Origin: Clostridia bacterium
Lineage (GTDB): Bacteria; Bacillota; Clostridia; Oscillospirales; CAG-272
Reading direction: 5' to 3'
NCBI GenBank assembly: GCA_017455945.1
Contig: JAFTLM010000005.1
Location: 1 to 39,624 of the forward strand
DNA length: 39,624 nucleotides
Part shown: piece after piece, positions 30,548 through 37,319 of the stretch
How positions within the stretch are numbered: position 1 is the first letter of the stretch
How the letters are laid out: each line of letters opens with the position of its first letter
The notes under the pieces: model-generated
What the model was told of the DNA's origin: nothing
Database searches by the model: none
Seen by the model: only the letters and a program-made list of their open reading frames with translations
Position numbers and translations under genes: made by a program

Positions 30548-30589
30548 CAAGGATTTTTGGCATAAATAACAAAAAAATCAAGTTATTTA
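30548..30589. repeat. 42-bp duplicated element, copy B, with inverted repeat
   Basis: Same length as copy A (2891-2932); its first 23 bases match at 21 of 23 positions. Inverted repeat TAAATAAC (30563-30570), 11-base spacer, GTTATTTA (30582-30589); the flanks extend it to a perfect 10-bp CATAAATAAC/GTTATTTATG. It ends 47 bases before a -35 box. Confidence 0.75.
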
Positions 30590-30636
30590 TGTTTATTTTT
30601 TTCTATAAAAAATATATAAAAAATGTAAAAATCATA

Positions 30637-30665
30637 TTGACAAATGCGCTTTTATGTGTTATAAT
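30637..30665 (+). promoter_or_regulatory. promoter of the small-gene operon after region B
   Basis: TTGACA at 30637-30642, 17-base spacer, TATAAT at 30660-30665. GGGG-AACG-CCCC hairpin at 30679-30690 and AAGAAAGAAAGAGGT leader follow. Confidence 0.9.
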
Positions 30666-30712
30666 GTAATCACAGTAAGGGGAACGCCCCAAGAAAGAAA
30701 GAGGTACAAAAA

Positions 30713-30913
30713 ATGAAGATTGGAAATTCTGTTTTTGAGATTGTAAATAAGGACGGGAAACTTTTTGTTAAGCACACATTCAATGGTGATTATTATCAAA
30801 ACGAAGATATGATGATGATTTATGGATTGAACGCAAAGCCTTTTGTAAAGAGATTGGGAACAAAAATGTATCTTCCCGAAGAACTTGTACAAGAATTGAG
30901 GGCTGGTGCTTGA
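30713..30913 (+). CDS. small hypothetical protein
   Basis: 66 residues behind AAAGAGGT. 'MKIGNSVFEIVNKDGKLFVKHTFNGDYYQNED' suggests three beta strands, then a basic segment and a C-terminal helix. First gene after region B; small early proteins in this position often target host functions. Family unknown. Its stop overlaps the next ATG. Confidence 0.65.
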   Translation: MKIGNSVFEIVNKDGKLFVKHTFNGDYYQNEDMMMIYGLNAKPFVKRLGTKMYLPEELVQELRAGA

Positions 30914-31173
30914 TGAATTGGCAAAAATTCAAAGAAACAAAACTTGCCGTTAAATGCACATCGGGGAAAGATAAGTTCTTCTCCGATTGTGCAGAACACG
31001 GAATATATAATTTTATGGGTGAAAGAGCAATGCTCCGTGATTATTTTGTTTGCCGTTTGTGTTATAAAGACCAATTCAGCGAGGGCAGATATGAATTGAT
31101 GTCTTGCGATGAATGGCAGATAAAAGAAAATGGATTATATGGGAAATATGGATTGGAGGTTTTTTTATTATGA
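30913..31173 (+). CDS. small Cys-containing hypothetical protein
   Basis: 86 residues from ATG 30913 (TTG 30910 also in frame), overlapping the previous stop. 'KCTSGKDKFFSDCAEHGIYNF', then 'VCRLCYKDQF': a CxxC with distant Cys/His partners that could bind zinc. No known family. Confidence 0.65.
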   Translation: MNWQKFKETKLAVKCTSGKDKFFSDCAEHGIYNFMGERAMLRDYFVCRLCYKDQFSEGRYELMSCDEWQIKENGLYGKYGLEVFLL

Positions 31174-31451
31174 AGATTTTTGAAAAAAGATATTGCGAAA
31201 ACATTATAGGATGTTGGTATGAGTATTATCTATTTGGAATTAAAATCCATAAAAAGATTATATTTTTATACCGATATTACAGAACAATAAAAATAAGTGG
31301 AATCGGAATTGACATTGTGGCGATTGCACTTAACGAAGAATATCATTTTGGGCAAAAAATGCTTGAGCGACTTGACAAACCTGTTCAGGCGATATTAGAC
31401 GAAATGACAACCTACAAGGATATGGAAGTATTGGCGGCAAGGATAGCGTAA
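31170..31451 (+). CDS. hypothetical protein, basic/aromatic N-terminus
   Basis: 93 residues from ATG 31170 behind TTGGAGGT, overlapping the preceding stop. Aromatic-rich N-terminal half ('CWYEYYLFGIKIHKKIIFLYRYY') with strand-like alternation, then a helical half ('FGQKMLERLDKPVQAILDEMTTY'). No family recognised. The frame stays open for 20 codons after its stop (see findings). Confidence 0.6.
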   Translation: MKIFEKRYCENIIGCWYEYYLFGIKIHKKIIFLYRYYRTIKISGIGIDIVAIALNEEYHFGQKMLERLDKPVQAILDEMTTYKDMEVLAARIA

Positions 31452-31523
31452 AGATTGGCTACTATACGCAAGCAAGATGCGGATTTCTTTCTTGACAAGT
31501 ATATAAAATTGTGAGGTGGCAAA

Positions 31524-31729
31524 GTGGTTTTGAAAGATTTGCTTTCGTTATTAAGCGAAGCAGAAATTTGTTGGATATATGATAATAACGCGATAGAAAG
31601 CGCACAAGCGTTGTATTGCGGGTTTGCAAGAACATATCGGAAGAACTGCAAACGGCGCAGGTGGTGGCTATAACGGCTCGTGAAGGGCATCGTATTACAT
31701 TTTTAATAGAAAGAGGTAAAGGCATATGA
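31524..31729 (+). pseudogene. small conserved-type phage gene broken by a one-base shift
   Basis: GTG 31524 behind GTGAGGTGGC. Read straight, it stops at 31673 after 49 residues with an odd basic end. If the frame is moved back one base between about 31620 and 31635, it continues as 'NISEELQTAQVVAITAREGHRITFLIERGKGI' and ends at 31729, overlapping the next ATG as ATGA. The joined product (about 68 residues: 'DLLSLLSEAEICWIYDN...ALYCGFA...') follows the pattern of a small phage family I recognise ('ELL..id......VYEGFANEIPEELLDREVVAI.A....I.I'). No canonical slippery heptamer is in frame, so deletion or sequencing error is likelier than programmed frameshifting. Confidence 0.7.
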
Positions 31730-31932
31730 TGATATGTAATTGTGGCGGAAACGCTAAAGTGATTTATAATGTTTATGATGGGGAGAATTGGCACAGAAAA
31801 AGAAAATGTGAGCAGTGCGGTCAAATGATTTACACAGTAGAAGTATATGAGAGCAAAAACAAATACAACATCGCTTCAAGCAAACATTTCAGAAGGCGCA
31901 GAGAAAATGCCGCCTTGACAAAGAAAGAATAA
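31726..31932 (+). CDS. NrdR-like zinc-ribbon protein
   Basis: 68 residues, ATGA overlap with the frame-disrupted gene. 'CNCGGNAKVIYNVYDGENWHRKRKCEQCGQMIYTVEVYE' resembles the zinc ribbon of NrdR ('CP.C......V.D.R....G..iRRRReC..Cg.rFtTyE'). The C-terminus is basic. The ATP-cone of NrdR is absent, so only the DNA-binding ribbon would be present; a regulator of nucleotide genes or a host mimic is possible. Confidence 0.7.
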   Translation: MMICNCGGNAKVIYNVYDGENWHRKRKCEQCGQMIYTVEVYESKNKYNIASSKHFRRRRENAALTKKE

Positions 31933-31943
31933 TGTGCTATAAT
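31915..31943 (+). promoter_or_regulatory. promoter of the tRNA-like gene
   Basis: TTGACA at 31915-31920, 17-base spacer and TATAAT at 31938-31943, overlapping the end of the upstream gene. The start would lie at about 31950, within the 5' arm of the hairpin. Confidence 0.85.
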
Positions 31944-31945
31944 TA

Positions 31946-31972
31946 ATATAGGGTTTCAAAAAAATCCTATAT
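31946..31972 (+). other. hairpin abutting the tRNA 5' end
   Basis: An 11-bp stem (31946-31956 with 31962-31972, one G-U pair) with a 5-base loop CAAAA ends exactly one base before the first tRNA base. It competes with the helix of 31959-31970 and 32048-32059. Confidence 0.65.
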
Positions 31973-32047
31973 TGCGTAGTCGCCAAGCGGTAAGGCAACA
32001 GACTTTGACTCTGTCATTCGTAGGTTTAAATCCTGCCTCCGCAGCCA
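31973..32047 (+). tRNA. tRNA-Gln (anticodon TTG), with two weakened positions
   Basis: Cloverleaf with D-stem GCC/GGC, GG in the D-loop, anticodon stem ACAGA/TCTGT, anticodon loop CTTTGAC with TTG at 32005-32007, T-stem GTAGG/CCTGC and an encoded CCA. Reads CAA (Gln), the common Gln codon of this genome. Two oddities: acceptor pair 5-68 is a T-C mismatch, and the T-loop is TTTAAAT instead of TTCAAAT, so C56, which pairs with G19, is replaced. It could be functional or decaying. Confidence 0.85.
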
Positions 32048-32060
32048 GTGGGATTTTTTC
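32048..32060 (+). terminator. T-rich 3' flank that pairs with the tRNA 5' leader
   Basis: GTGGGATTTTTT (32048-32059) can pair along 12 bp with AAAAAATCCTAT (31959-31970), bracketing the tRNA. The six Ts can act as a terminator tail. Confidence 0.55.
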
Positions 32061-32085
32061 TCATAGTACCTCCTTTCTTGAAAAA

Positions 32086-32113
32086 GCCGAGGGGTGAAAC
32101 TTAGACTCTCGGC
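32086..32113 (+). other. hairpin in the leader of the membrane-protein gene
   Basis: GCCGAGGG (32086-32093) pairs with CTCTCGGC (32106-32113), 8 bp with one G-U, 12-base loop. No T-tract follows; it lies about 25 bases before the next start in a gap of 90 bases that holds nothing else. Confidence 0.5.
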
Positions 32114-32137
32114 AAGATTAAATAAAAAGGTGATTTT

Positions 32138-32722
32138 ATGTTTAATGTAAAGCGTTTAAGATGTTTTGTCGGTCATTTGGCTTTTTGGTTGCCGTGGATT
32201 GTGGCATTGATTTTGTGGCATATTCCGTCAAGCATATCGGCAACTTATTACACACACGCAGGGGCAGTGTTTATGATAATTCTCGGTGCGTGTTCCGTGT
32301 TCTTGATGTTCTATGATGGGTACGATAAGACCGATGATATATTAAACACGATTGCAGGAATTTTTGGATTGTTGATTTGTTTGTTCCCTTGCGGATACGA
32401 TGCCGAAAGGGTAGGAACGTTTCAAACGCCTGTTGCAATAAGCGCGGCGATACATAACACATCAGCGGTTGTATTTTTTCTCATTCTTGCCTATGTGTCA
32501 TTGTTTCAGTTCACGAAAAGCGATGGAAATATGACCGAGAAGAAAAAGAAAAGGAATGTGATATACCGAGCTTGCGGTGTTGGAATGATTGCTTCGTTTG
32601 CAATATTGCTTTTGCCTTATTTCCGCATACAAGTATGGCTGACCGAGATGTTTGCACTTTCCTTTTTCGGCATTTCTTGGCTGACTAAAGCGAATGCTTA
32701 TAAATGGCTTTTTGCCGATTAA
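32138..32722 (+). CDS. polytopic membrane protein
   Basis: 194 residues behind AAAAGGTGAT. About six hydrophobic segments (around residues 10-28, 40-58, 65-83, 107-126, 142-160, 166-185) separated by short loops, with a basic cytoplasmic loop 'EKKKKRNVIYR'. No signal or catalytic motif. Resembles DUF998-type membrane proteins only in general form. Possible superinfection or host-membrane factor; unproven. Confidence 0.65.
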   Translation: MFNVKRLRCFVGHLAFWLPWIVALILWHIPSSISATYYTHAGAVFMIILGACSVFLMFYDGYDKTDDILNTIAGIFGLLICLFPCGYDAERVGTFQTPVAISAAIHNTSAVVFFLILAYVSLFQFTKSDGNMTEKKKKRNVIYRACGVGMIASFAILLLPYFRIQVWLTEMFALSFFGISWLTKANAYKWLFAD

Positions 32723-32750
32723 ATAAAAATTTAGAAGGAGTTGATACAAT

Positions 32751-32795
32751 ATGCTAACCAAACACAGCCGATTGTGTCGGCTCTTTTGTGCATAA
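32751..32795 (+). CDS. 14-residue leader ORF overlapping a terminator hairpin
   Basis: ATG 32751 has a strong AAGGAG site and encodes MLTKHSRLCRLFCA, ending 12 bases before the methyltransferase ATG. The codons span the hairpin AGCCGA-TTGTG-TCGGCT (32766-32782) and CTTTTG tail. Ribosome passage would unfold the hairpin, so it may act as a translated attenuator. Confidence 0.4.
   Translation: MLTKHSRLCRLFCA
32766..32788 (+). terminator. hairpin within the 32751 leader ORF
   Basis: 6-bp perfect stem AGCCGA/TCGGCT with 5-base loop, followed by CTTTTG. A short terminator or attenuator before the methyltransferase gene. Confidence 0.55.
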
Positions 32796-32807
32796 TGGGG
32801 TGAATGT

Positions 32808-33935
32808 ATGGAATTAAAAATTGAGTATATTGCGGTTGAGGATTTGAAGCCGTATGAGAAGAATAACAAGAAGCACGAAGATTTTGACATTGGCGAAATT
32901 GCAAAGTCTATCAGCAAGTATGAAATGATTGACCCTGTTGGAATATGGGGAAAGGATAATACCATTGTTGAGGGACACGGCAGAGTTCTTGCCTGTAAGC
33001 AACTAGGCATTGACAAAGTGCCTTGCATTCGTTTAGACCATTTGACAGACGAGCAACGCAGAGAATATGCGATTGTGCATAATAAGTCGCAGGAATTGGC
33101 TCTATATGATTTTGACAATTTGGCTGATGAATTGGCTGACCTTGATTTGAGCGATTTTGATTTTGACTTCGGCATTGATACGGAAGCAGAGGAACAAACC
33201 GAAATTGTGGAAGATGAAGCACCCGAAGTTGACGAGGAAAACGAGCCGATTACAAAGTTCGGCGATATTTGGCAGCTTGGCAGACATAGGCTGATGTGTG
33301 GAGATAGCACCGACAAGGAAACTGTTGAATTGCTTATGAATGGCAATAAAGCGGACTTACTCTTGACAGACCCACCCTACGGCATAAATGCTGATAAAGG
33401 TGTAAGCGGATTTGGAAACACAAAAGGCAATAAGTATGATGATGATTGGGATAGTTTTACTCCCGATAAATCTTTTTTTGATATGATACTTGAAATGCCG
33501 AAAAATGCTATAATCTTTGGTGGTAATTATTTTACGGATAAGTTGCCTTTAGGTAAGCATTGGATTGTATGGGATAAAGTCGGTGAGATTGACTTCCAAA
33601 ATCCGTATAGTGATTGCGAACTTGCTTGGAGCAATATATCAAAAGAGAGCGTTAAAAAATATACTGTTATTCAGCAAGGATTTGTTGCAGAGGAAAAGGA
33701 AAAGAGAGTACACCCCACTCAAAAAAGTGTTAAACTCTTTGCACAAATTATTGACGATTACACGGATAAAGGCAATATCATTCTTGATACTTTTTGCGGT
33801 AGTGGTACAACCTTTATTGCAAGTGAGCAAACAGACCGAGTTTGTTATGGTATTGAAATATCCGAAAAGTATTGCGATGTAATAATCAAGCGATGGGAAA
33901 CATTGACAGGCGAGAAAGCCGTTAAATTAAATTAA
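32808..33935 (+). CDS. ParB-like domain fused to adenine/cytosine-N4 DNA methyltransferase
   Basis: 375 residues. Residues 1-110 are a ParB/Srx-type N-domain ('YIAVEDLKPYEKNNKKH', 'IVEGHGRVLACKQLGIDKVPCIRLDHL'). After an acidic linker (about 120-148) comes the methyltransferase: DPPY at residues 188-191 (motif IV, target base) and DTFCGSGTT at 327-335 (motif I, AdoMet). Motif IV before motif I marks the beta class of amino-methyltransferases. 'HPTQKSVKLFAQII' near residue 303 is motif X. It methylates phage or host DNA, for example to evade restriction or to mark packaging; no restriction enzyme is nearby. Confidence 0.9.
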   Translation: MELKIEYIAVEDLKPYEKNNKKHEDFDIGEIAKSISKYEMIDPVGIWGKDNTIVEGHGRVLACKQLGIDKVPCIRLDHLTDEQRREYAIVHNKSQELALYDFDNLADELADLDLSDFDFDFGIDTEAEEQTEIVEDEAPEVDEENEPITKFGDIWQLGRHRLMCGDSTDKETVELLMNGNKADLLLTDPPYGINADKGVSGFGNTKGNKYDDDWDSFTPDKSFFDMILEMPKNAIIFGGNYFTDKLPLGKHWIVWDKVGEIDFQNPYSDCELAWSNISKESVKKYTVIQQGFVAEEKEKRVHPTQKSVKLFAQIIDDYTDKGNIILDTFCGSGTTFIASEQTDRVCYGIEISEKYCDVIIKRWETLTGEKAVKLN

Positions 33936-33950
33936 GCGAAGTGAAGTGAT

Positions 33951-34331
33951 TTGAATGAGAAGAACTTAATTCCGAACGAAGAACGAACTCCGAGCGAACG
34001 CCGAGAAAATGCACGAAAAGCAGGAATTGCATCAGGAAAGGCAAGGCGAGAAAAAAAGACCATACAGAAGATACTTGCGGATTTGCTTGATAGTGAGATA
34101 AAGGACAGCCCACAGTTCGCAAAATTAGCGTCAAAAATGGGCGTAGAAAGCGATAAATCGGTTAAAGATATATTTACTATGGTATGCCTATTAAACAGCG
34201 TTAAAAGCGGAAATTTGGGCGATTTGGAACGGTTGAGTAAGTTGTTGGGTGAGGATAAGCAAAACGAGAACGCAGATGTATTGGCTAAACTTGACAAGGT
34301 GATTGGCGAGGTGGATAAACTTGCTGAATAG
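33951..34331 (+). CDS. terminase small subunit
   Basis: 126 residues from TTG 33951 (no in-frame ATG nearby), after GAAGTGAT. 'ERTPSERRENARKAGIASGKARREKKTIQKILADLLDSEI' is the start pattern of small terminases in many phages of Gram-positive hosts, with a basic DNA-binding segment followed by helices; 'SVKSGNLGDLERLSKLLGE' is near the end. It binds the pac or cos site and feeds DNA to the large subunit, whose gene overlaps it. Confidence 0.8.
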   Translation: MNEKNLIPNEERTPSERRENARKAGIASGKARREKKTIQKILADLLDSEIKDSPQFAKLASKMGVESDKSVKDIFTMVCLLNSVKSGNLGDLERLSKLLGEDKQNENADVLAKLDKVIGEVDKLAE

Positions 34332-35544
34332 TTTAACGGATAAACAAAAGGAATTTTGGAATAATTGTGACCACCGTTGGAATGTCAAGTGCGGAGCAAC
34401 GAGAAGCGGAAAAACCTTTCTTGATTATTACCTTATACCAAAACGAATTAGAGCCGTAAGTGGGAAAGATGGCTTGTATGTCATTCTTGGCAACACAAAA
34501 AGCACCTTGCAAAGAAACATAATTGAGCCGTTGCAGAATATTTGGGGCGTTGACCTTGTAAGCGATATAAAGGCAGACAACACGGCTATAATGTTCGGCG
34601 AAAAGGTGCACTGTATCGGTGCGGATAAAATCAATCAAGTAAACCGATTGCGTGGTTCTTCAATCAAGTATTGCTATGGCGATGAGGTTGTAACTTGGCA
34701 CGAAGATGTGTTCAATATGTTGAAATCTCGACTTGATAAAAGCTATTCAAGATTTGACGGAACTTGCAACCCCGAAAGCCCTCGGCATTGGTTCAAGGAG
34801 TTTTTGGATAGCGATGCAGATATATTTTATCAGCAATACACTTTGTATGATAACCCATTCAACCCACCCGAATTTGTAAAGGCTCTTGAAATAGAGTATG
34901 GCGGTACAGTTTATTTTGACCGATATGTTTTGGGATTGTGGAAAAGGGCAGAGGGCGTTGTATTCCCCGACTTTGCAGATAACCCGAAGAAATACCTTGT
35001 CAAGAAAGAGGATTTGCCGAAGCACTTCAAATGGTGTATGGTTGGCTACGATTTGGGCGGTAACAAGTCGCATTATGGCTTGGTTGCTTCTGCTCTTGGC
35101 GATGATAATGTGCTTTATGTGTTAAAGGCTGACGAGATTATGCCACAGGATATGAAACCACAAGATGTAGAGGAAAAGGCGAAAAAGTTTATTGAGTATA
35201 TCGAAAGCACCTACAATGTAAGGGTGCAGAATTGTTATATTGATGATGCATATTACACAATCATAAACGGCTTGAACTCTTGGCGGTATATCTTTGACAA
35301 TGCGGCGGCGGTCAAGTCTGCTATGCCTTTGATTGATAGACCGATTAAACTTAACAAATTGATGCACACAGGCAGATTTAAGATACTTGACGGACAATGT
35401 AAGCCGTTGGTTGAACAGTTGCAAGATGCCGTGTATGATGAAAATATAGAGGGCGTTATTTGCGATGATGGAAGTCAATGTATAGATATGATTGACGGAT
35501 TTTTTTATTCAATAGCAGATGAATATGCGTACTTAACGGATTGA
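34321..35544 (+). CDS. terminase large subunit (PBSX/Terminase_3 family)
   Basis: 407 residues from TTG 34321, seven bases after GAGGTGG; an in-frame TTG at 34303 is an alternative. ATPase: Walker A GATRSGKT at residues 25-32, 'NTKSTLQRNIIEPL', Walker B 'IKYCYGDEV' with Asp121-Glu122 and 'NPESPRHWFKEFL'. Nuclease: 'WCMVGYDLGGNKSHYGLV' gives the first metal-binding Asp, 'NCYIDDAYY' the second, and 'DMIDGFFYSIADEYAY' the last near the C-terminus. It pumps DNA into the capsid and cuts it. Terminase of this type often makes headful (pac) or cohesive ends. Confidence 0.93.
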   Translation: MLNSLTDKQKEFWNNCDHRWNVKCGATRSGKTFLDYYLIPKRIRAVSGKDGLYVILGNTKSTLQRNIIEPLQNIWGVDLVSDIKADNTAIMFGEKVHCIGADKINQVNRLRGSSIKYCYGDEVVTWHEDVFNMLKSRLDKSYSRFDGTCNPESPRHWFKEFLDSDADIFYQQYTLYDNPFNPPEFVKALEIEYGGTVYFDRYVLGLWKRAEGVVFPDFADNPKKYLVKKEDLPKHFKWCMVGYDLGGNKSHYGLVASALGDDNVLYVLKADEIMPQDMKPQDVEEKAKKFIEYIESTYNVRVQNCYIDDAYYTIINGLNSWRYIFDNAAAVKSAMPLIDRPIKLNKLMHTGRFKILDGQCKPLVEQLQDAVYDENIEGVICDDGSQCIDMIDGFFYSIADEYAYLTD

Positions 35545-35552
35545 GGTATAAT

Positions 35553-35960
35553 ATGAATAATAATTGGATTTTTAAGAATAGTCCTTTTGAAATGCTTGAT
35601 ATTGCGTTCAAAAGATTGTTTCCCGATGTAAAATATACGGCATATTTTGAGCCGAACATAAGAGATGATGAAAATGGCGAAAAGGTTTGCGGATTGACCG
35701 ATTTTGCCGATGATGGGGAAATCACGATTTTTGTTGATACGGATTTGTCAATAAACGATGCGGTTGAAATTTTTGCTCACGAACTCGCACACGCAGGGGT
35801 TGGCGTTGAACAAGAACACAATGAAAAATGGCAAAAGGCTTTTGATGATTTGTTTGACGAATACAACAAAATAGGTGATGAAATTTTTTCGAGCAATGTA
35901 AATCCGCCTTATGTAGGCAAAGCATACAAAGAAGCATTGGAACAATTAGGCTATGAATAA
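35553..35960 (+). CDS. SprT-like zinc metallopeptidase candidate
   Basis: 135 residues from ATG 35553 after GAGGTATAAT. HELAH at residues 76-80 is a HExxH zinc motif, and His89 (in 'EQEHNEKW') lies eight residues on, close to the 'HGxxF/W' third-ligand setting of SprT-like peptidases. The preceding 'ITIFVDTDLSINDAVEIFA' helix fits too. Located between terminase and portal, so perhaps a head-maturation or packaging-linked protease; the substrate is unknown. Confidence 0.7.
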   Translation: MNNNWIFKNSPFEMLDIAFKRLFPDVKYTAYFEPNIRDDENGEKVCGLTDFADDGEITIFVDTDLSINDAVEIFAHELAHAGVGVEQEHNEKWQKAFDDLFDEYNKIGDEIFSSNVNPPYVGKAYKEALEQLGYE

Positions 35961-35992
35961 TTTTGGCACAAAATATATAGGAGCGTGATATT

Positions 35993-37318
35993 TTGGGATT
36001 TTGGAGTAATTTTTGGGGATTTGTCAAAAAGAAGATAGACCAATATGATGAGGAAAAGAAAATTGTCGTAAAGGTGCAGGATTGGGAGAATATAACGGAG
36101 TATAACCCACTTGCGATTGCCAATACAAAATTGACCTCGCTTGTATGCGATGAAGCAACGGTGGAGTTGCAGACGGATAGCACACTCGTTCAGCCTTTGA
36201 TACCTCTTGCAGAGAACCTTGAAGCAAAGAGATATGAAATTTGTGCTATGATGAACGGCAAGGGCGGTTGTTTTGTTACAATGGCAACAGGCGAAGATGA
36301 CGAGCCGTATCATCGCATAATCGCTCCTGCTGATGTTTCCGTTTACAGAATGGTAGCCGATAAGATGTATGAGGTTGCTATGGTTATCGACAAGAAGATT
36401 GTCAAGCATAGAGAATATCGCTTGATCAGACATCATATTCTTGACGAGAACGGCACTTTGTATGTTTACTATTACACAACCGACAAAAGCGGTAATGAGG
36501 AATATTTGGCTGAATGGGAGCATTACAAAAATGATAATGTTGCTTATTACAACGCCCGAAACATAGGAGTTGCGTATTTCCGTTCACCGCAGGATAGCAG
36601 AGGTTTATCACAATGGGGCGTTCCGCTTAACTTTGGGTGCGAGGAAGTGGAAGCCAAACTCAAAAAAGCAAGAAACGATTATGATGAAGAAGCAGAGTTG
36701 ATGAAAGCAAAGTTGTTTGCTGACGAAACCGTTACAAGAAAGATTGACACTAAAAATGGTGAGCGTTTCGATTTGCCTGAGGGTATCTATACTATACGCA
36801 AAAAAGCAGGAGTTGATGGAACACTTATTGACAGTTTCGCACCTGCAACAAGACTTGCAGAATATAAGCAAAAACTCATTGATGCAAAAGCCGATTGGGA
36901 AGATATGGTAGGTCTTGACCGAGGATTTTTGACCGAGGCAGAACACACGGCAGGGGCAACGGCAACAGAGATACGCACGGCAAACACAAAAACACGCTCT
37001 TTTGTCAAGAAAATTCAATCTGCTATGTTTGACGGCATCAAGGCGACGCTTGAAGCCGATGCGGTGTTCTTGAATATTCCGCTTGACCTTTATACAGTTA
37101 TGGTGGATTGGTTTGATGCGTTCCAAGATGAGCAAGAGCAGTATAACCGTATTGTTTCAGCCGTTGACAGAGGTGTCCTTGAAAAAGAGGACGAACTCAG
37201 GTGGCTTTATCCGAATATGACCGACGAGGAAATTGCCGACAAACTCGCAAGGCTTGAAGCGCAAAGCCAAGTCAACGCCGATATGGCTCTTGAAAGAATT
37301 TTGAACGGAGGTGCATAA
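35993..37318 (+). CDS. portal protein (SPP1 gp6-like)
   Basis: 441 residues from TTG 35993 behind AGGAG. 'WSNFWGFVKKKIDQYDEEKKI', 'ITEYNPLAIANTKLTSLVCDEATVEL', 'CFVTMATGEDDEPYHRIIAPADV', and the C-terminal 'TAGATATEIRTANTKTRSFVKKIQSAMFDGI' resemble the SPP1 gp6 family. It forms the dodecameric vertex through which DNA enters and leaves. Its partner genes terminase (34321) and minor capsid (1200) are on either side if the contig is circular. Confidence 0.9.
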   Translation: MGFWSNFWGFVKKKIDQYDEEKKIVVKVQDWENITEYNPLAIANTKLTSLVCDEATVELQTDSTLVQPLIPLAENLEAKRYEICAMMNGKGGCFVTMATGEDDEPYHRIIAPADVSVYRMVADKMYEVAMVIDKKIVKHREYRLIRHHILDENGTLYVYYYTTDKSGNEEYLAEWEHYKNDNVAYYNARNIGVAYFRSPQDSRGLSQWGVPLNFGCEEVEAKLKKARNDYDEEAELMKAKLFADETVTRKIDTKNGERFDLPEGIYTIRKKAGVDGTLIDSFAPATRLAEYKQKLIDAKADWEDMVGLDRGFLTEAEHTAGATATEIRTANTKTRSFVKKIQSAMFDGIKATLEADAVFLNIPLDLYTVMVDWFDAFQDEQEQYNRIVSAVDRGVLEKEDELRWLYPNMTDEEIADKLARLEAQSQVNADMALERILNGGA

Positions 37319-37319
37319 T

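Larger units (their letters stand above)
30306..30636. other. repeat-rich intergenic region B (candidate replication origin)
   Basis: No gene is visible from 30306 to 30712. Very AT-rich. GTTATTTA or its complement occurs four times (30358, 30369, 30563, 30582), plus near-copies (GGCTATTTATA near 30346, TATTTATA near 30421). It also holds the 30380-30416 terminator and the duplicated element at 30548-30589. Sitting right after the VirE helicase gene and sharing its 8-mer with region A makes it the best origin candidate. Confidence 0.55.

Noticed and set aside
31480..31511. TTGACA-like box near 31483 as a promoter
   Set aside because: No TATAAT-like box at 16-18 bases; the sequence lies within coupled genes.
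31589..31673. Programmed frameshift in the disrupted small gene
   Set aside because: The nearest candidate GGGTTTG is not in the zero-frame X-XXY-YYZ phase, so indel or sequencing error is simpler.
31973..32047. tRNA as an attachment site of an integrated element
   Set aside because: No integrase gene and no second copy of the tRNA 3' end within the window.
31946..32060. T-box riboswitch
   Set aside because: No specifier loop or conserved T-box sequence; the structure contains an actual tRNA-like cloverleaf with CCA instead.
32498..33346. 282-codon open frame on the - strand across the membrane-protein and methyltransferase genes
   Set aside because: Spans two convincing genes and their intergenic promoter region on the + strand; no ribosome site and Ser-rich shadow composition.
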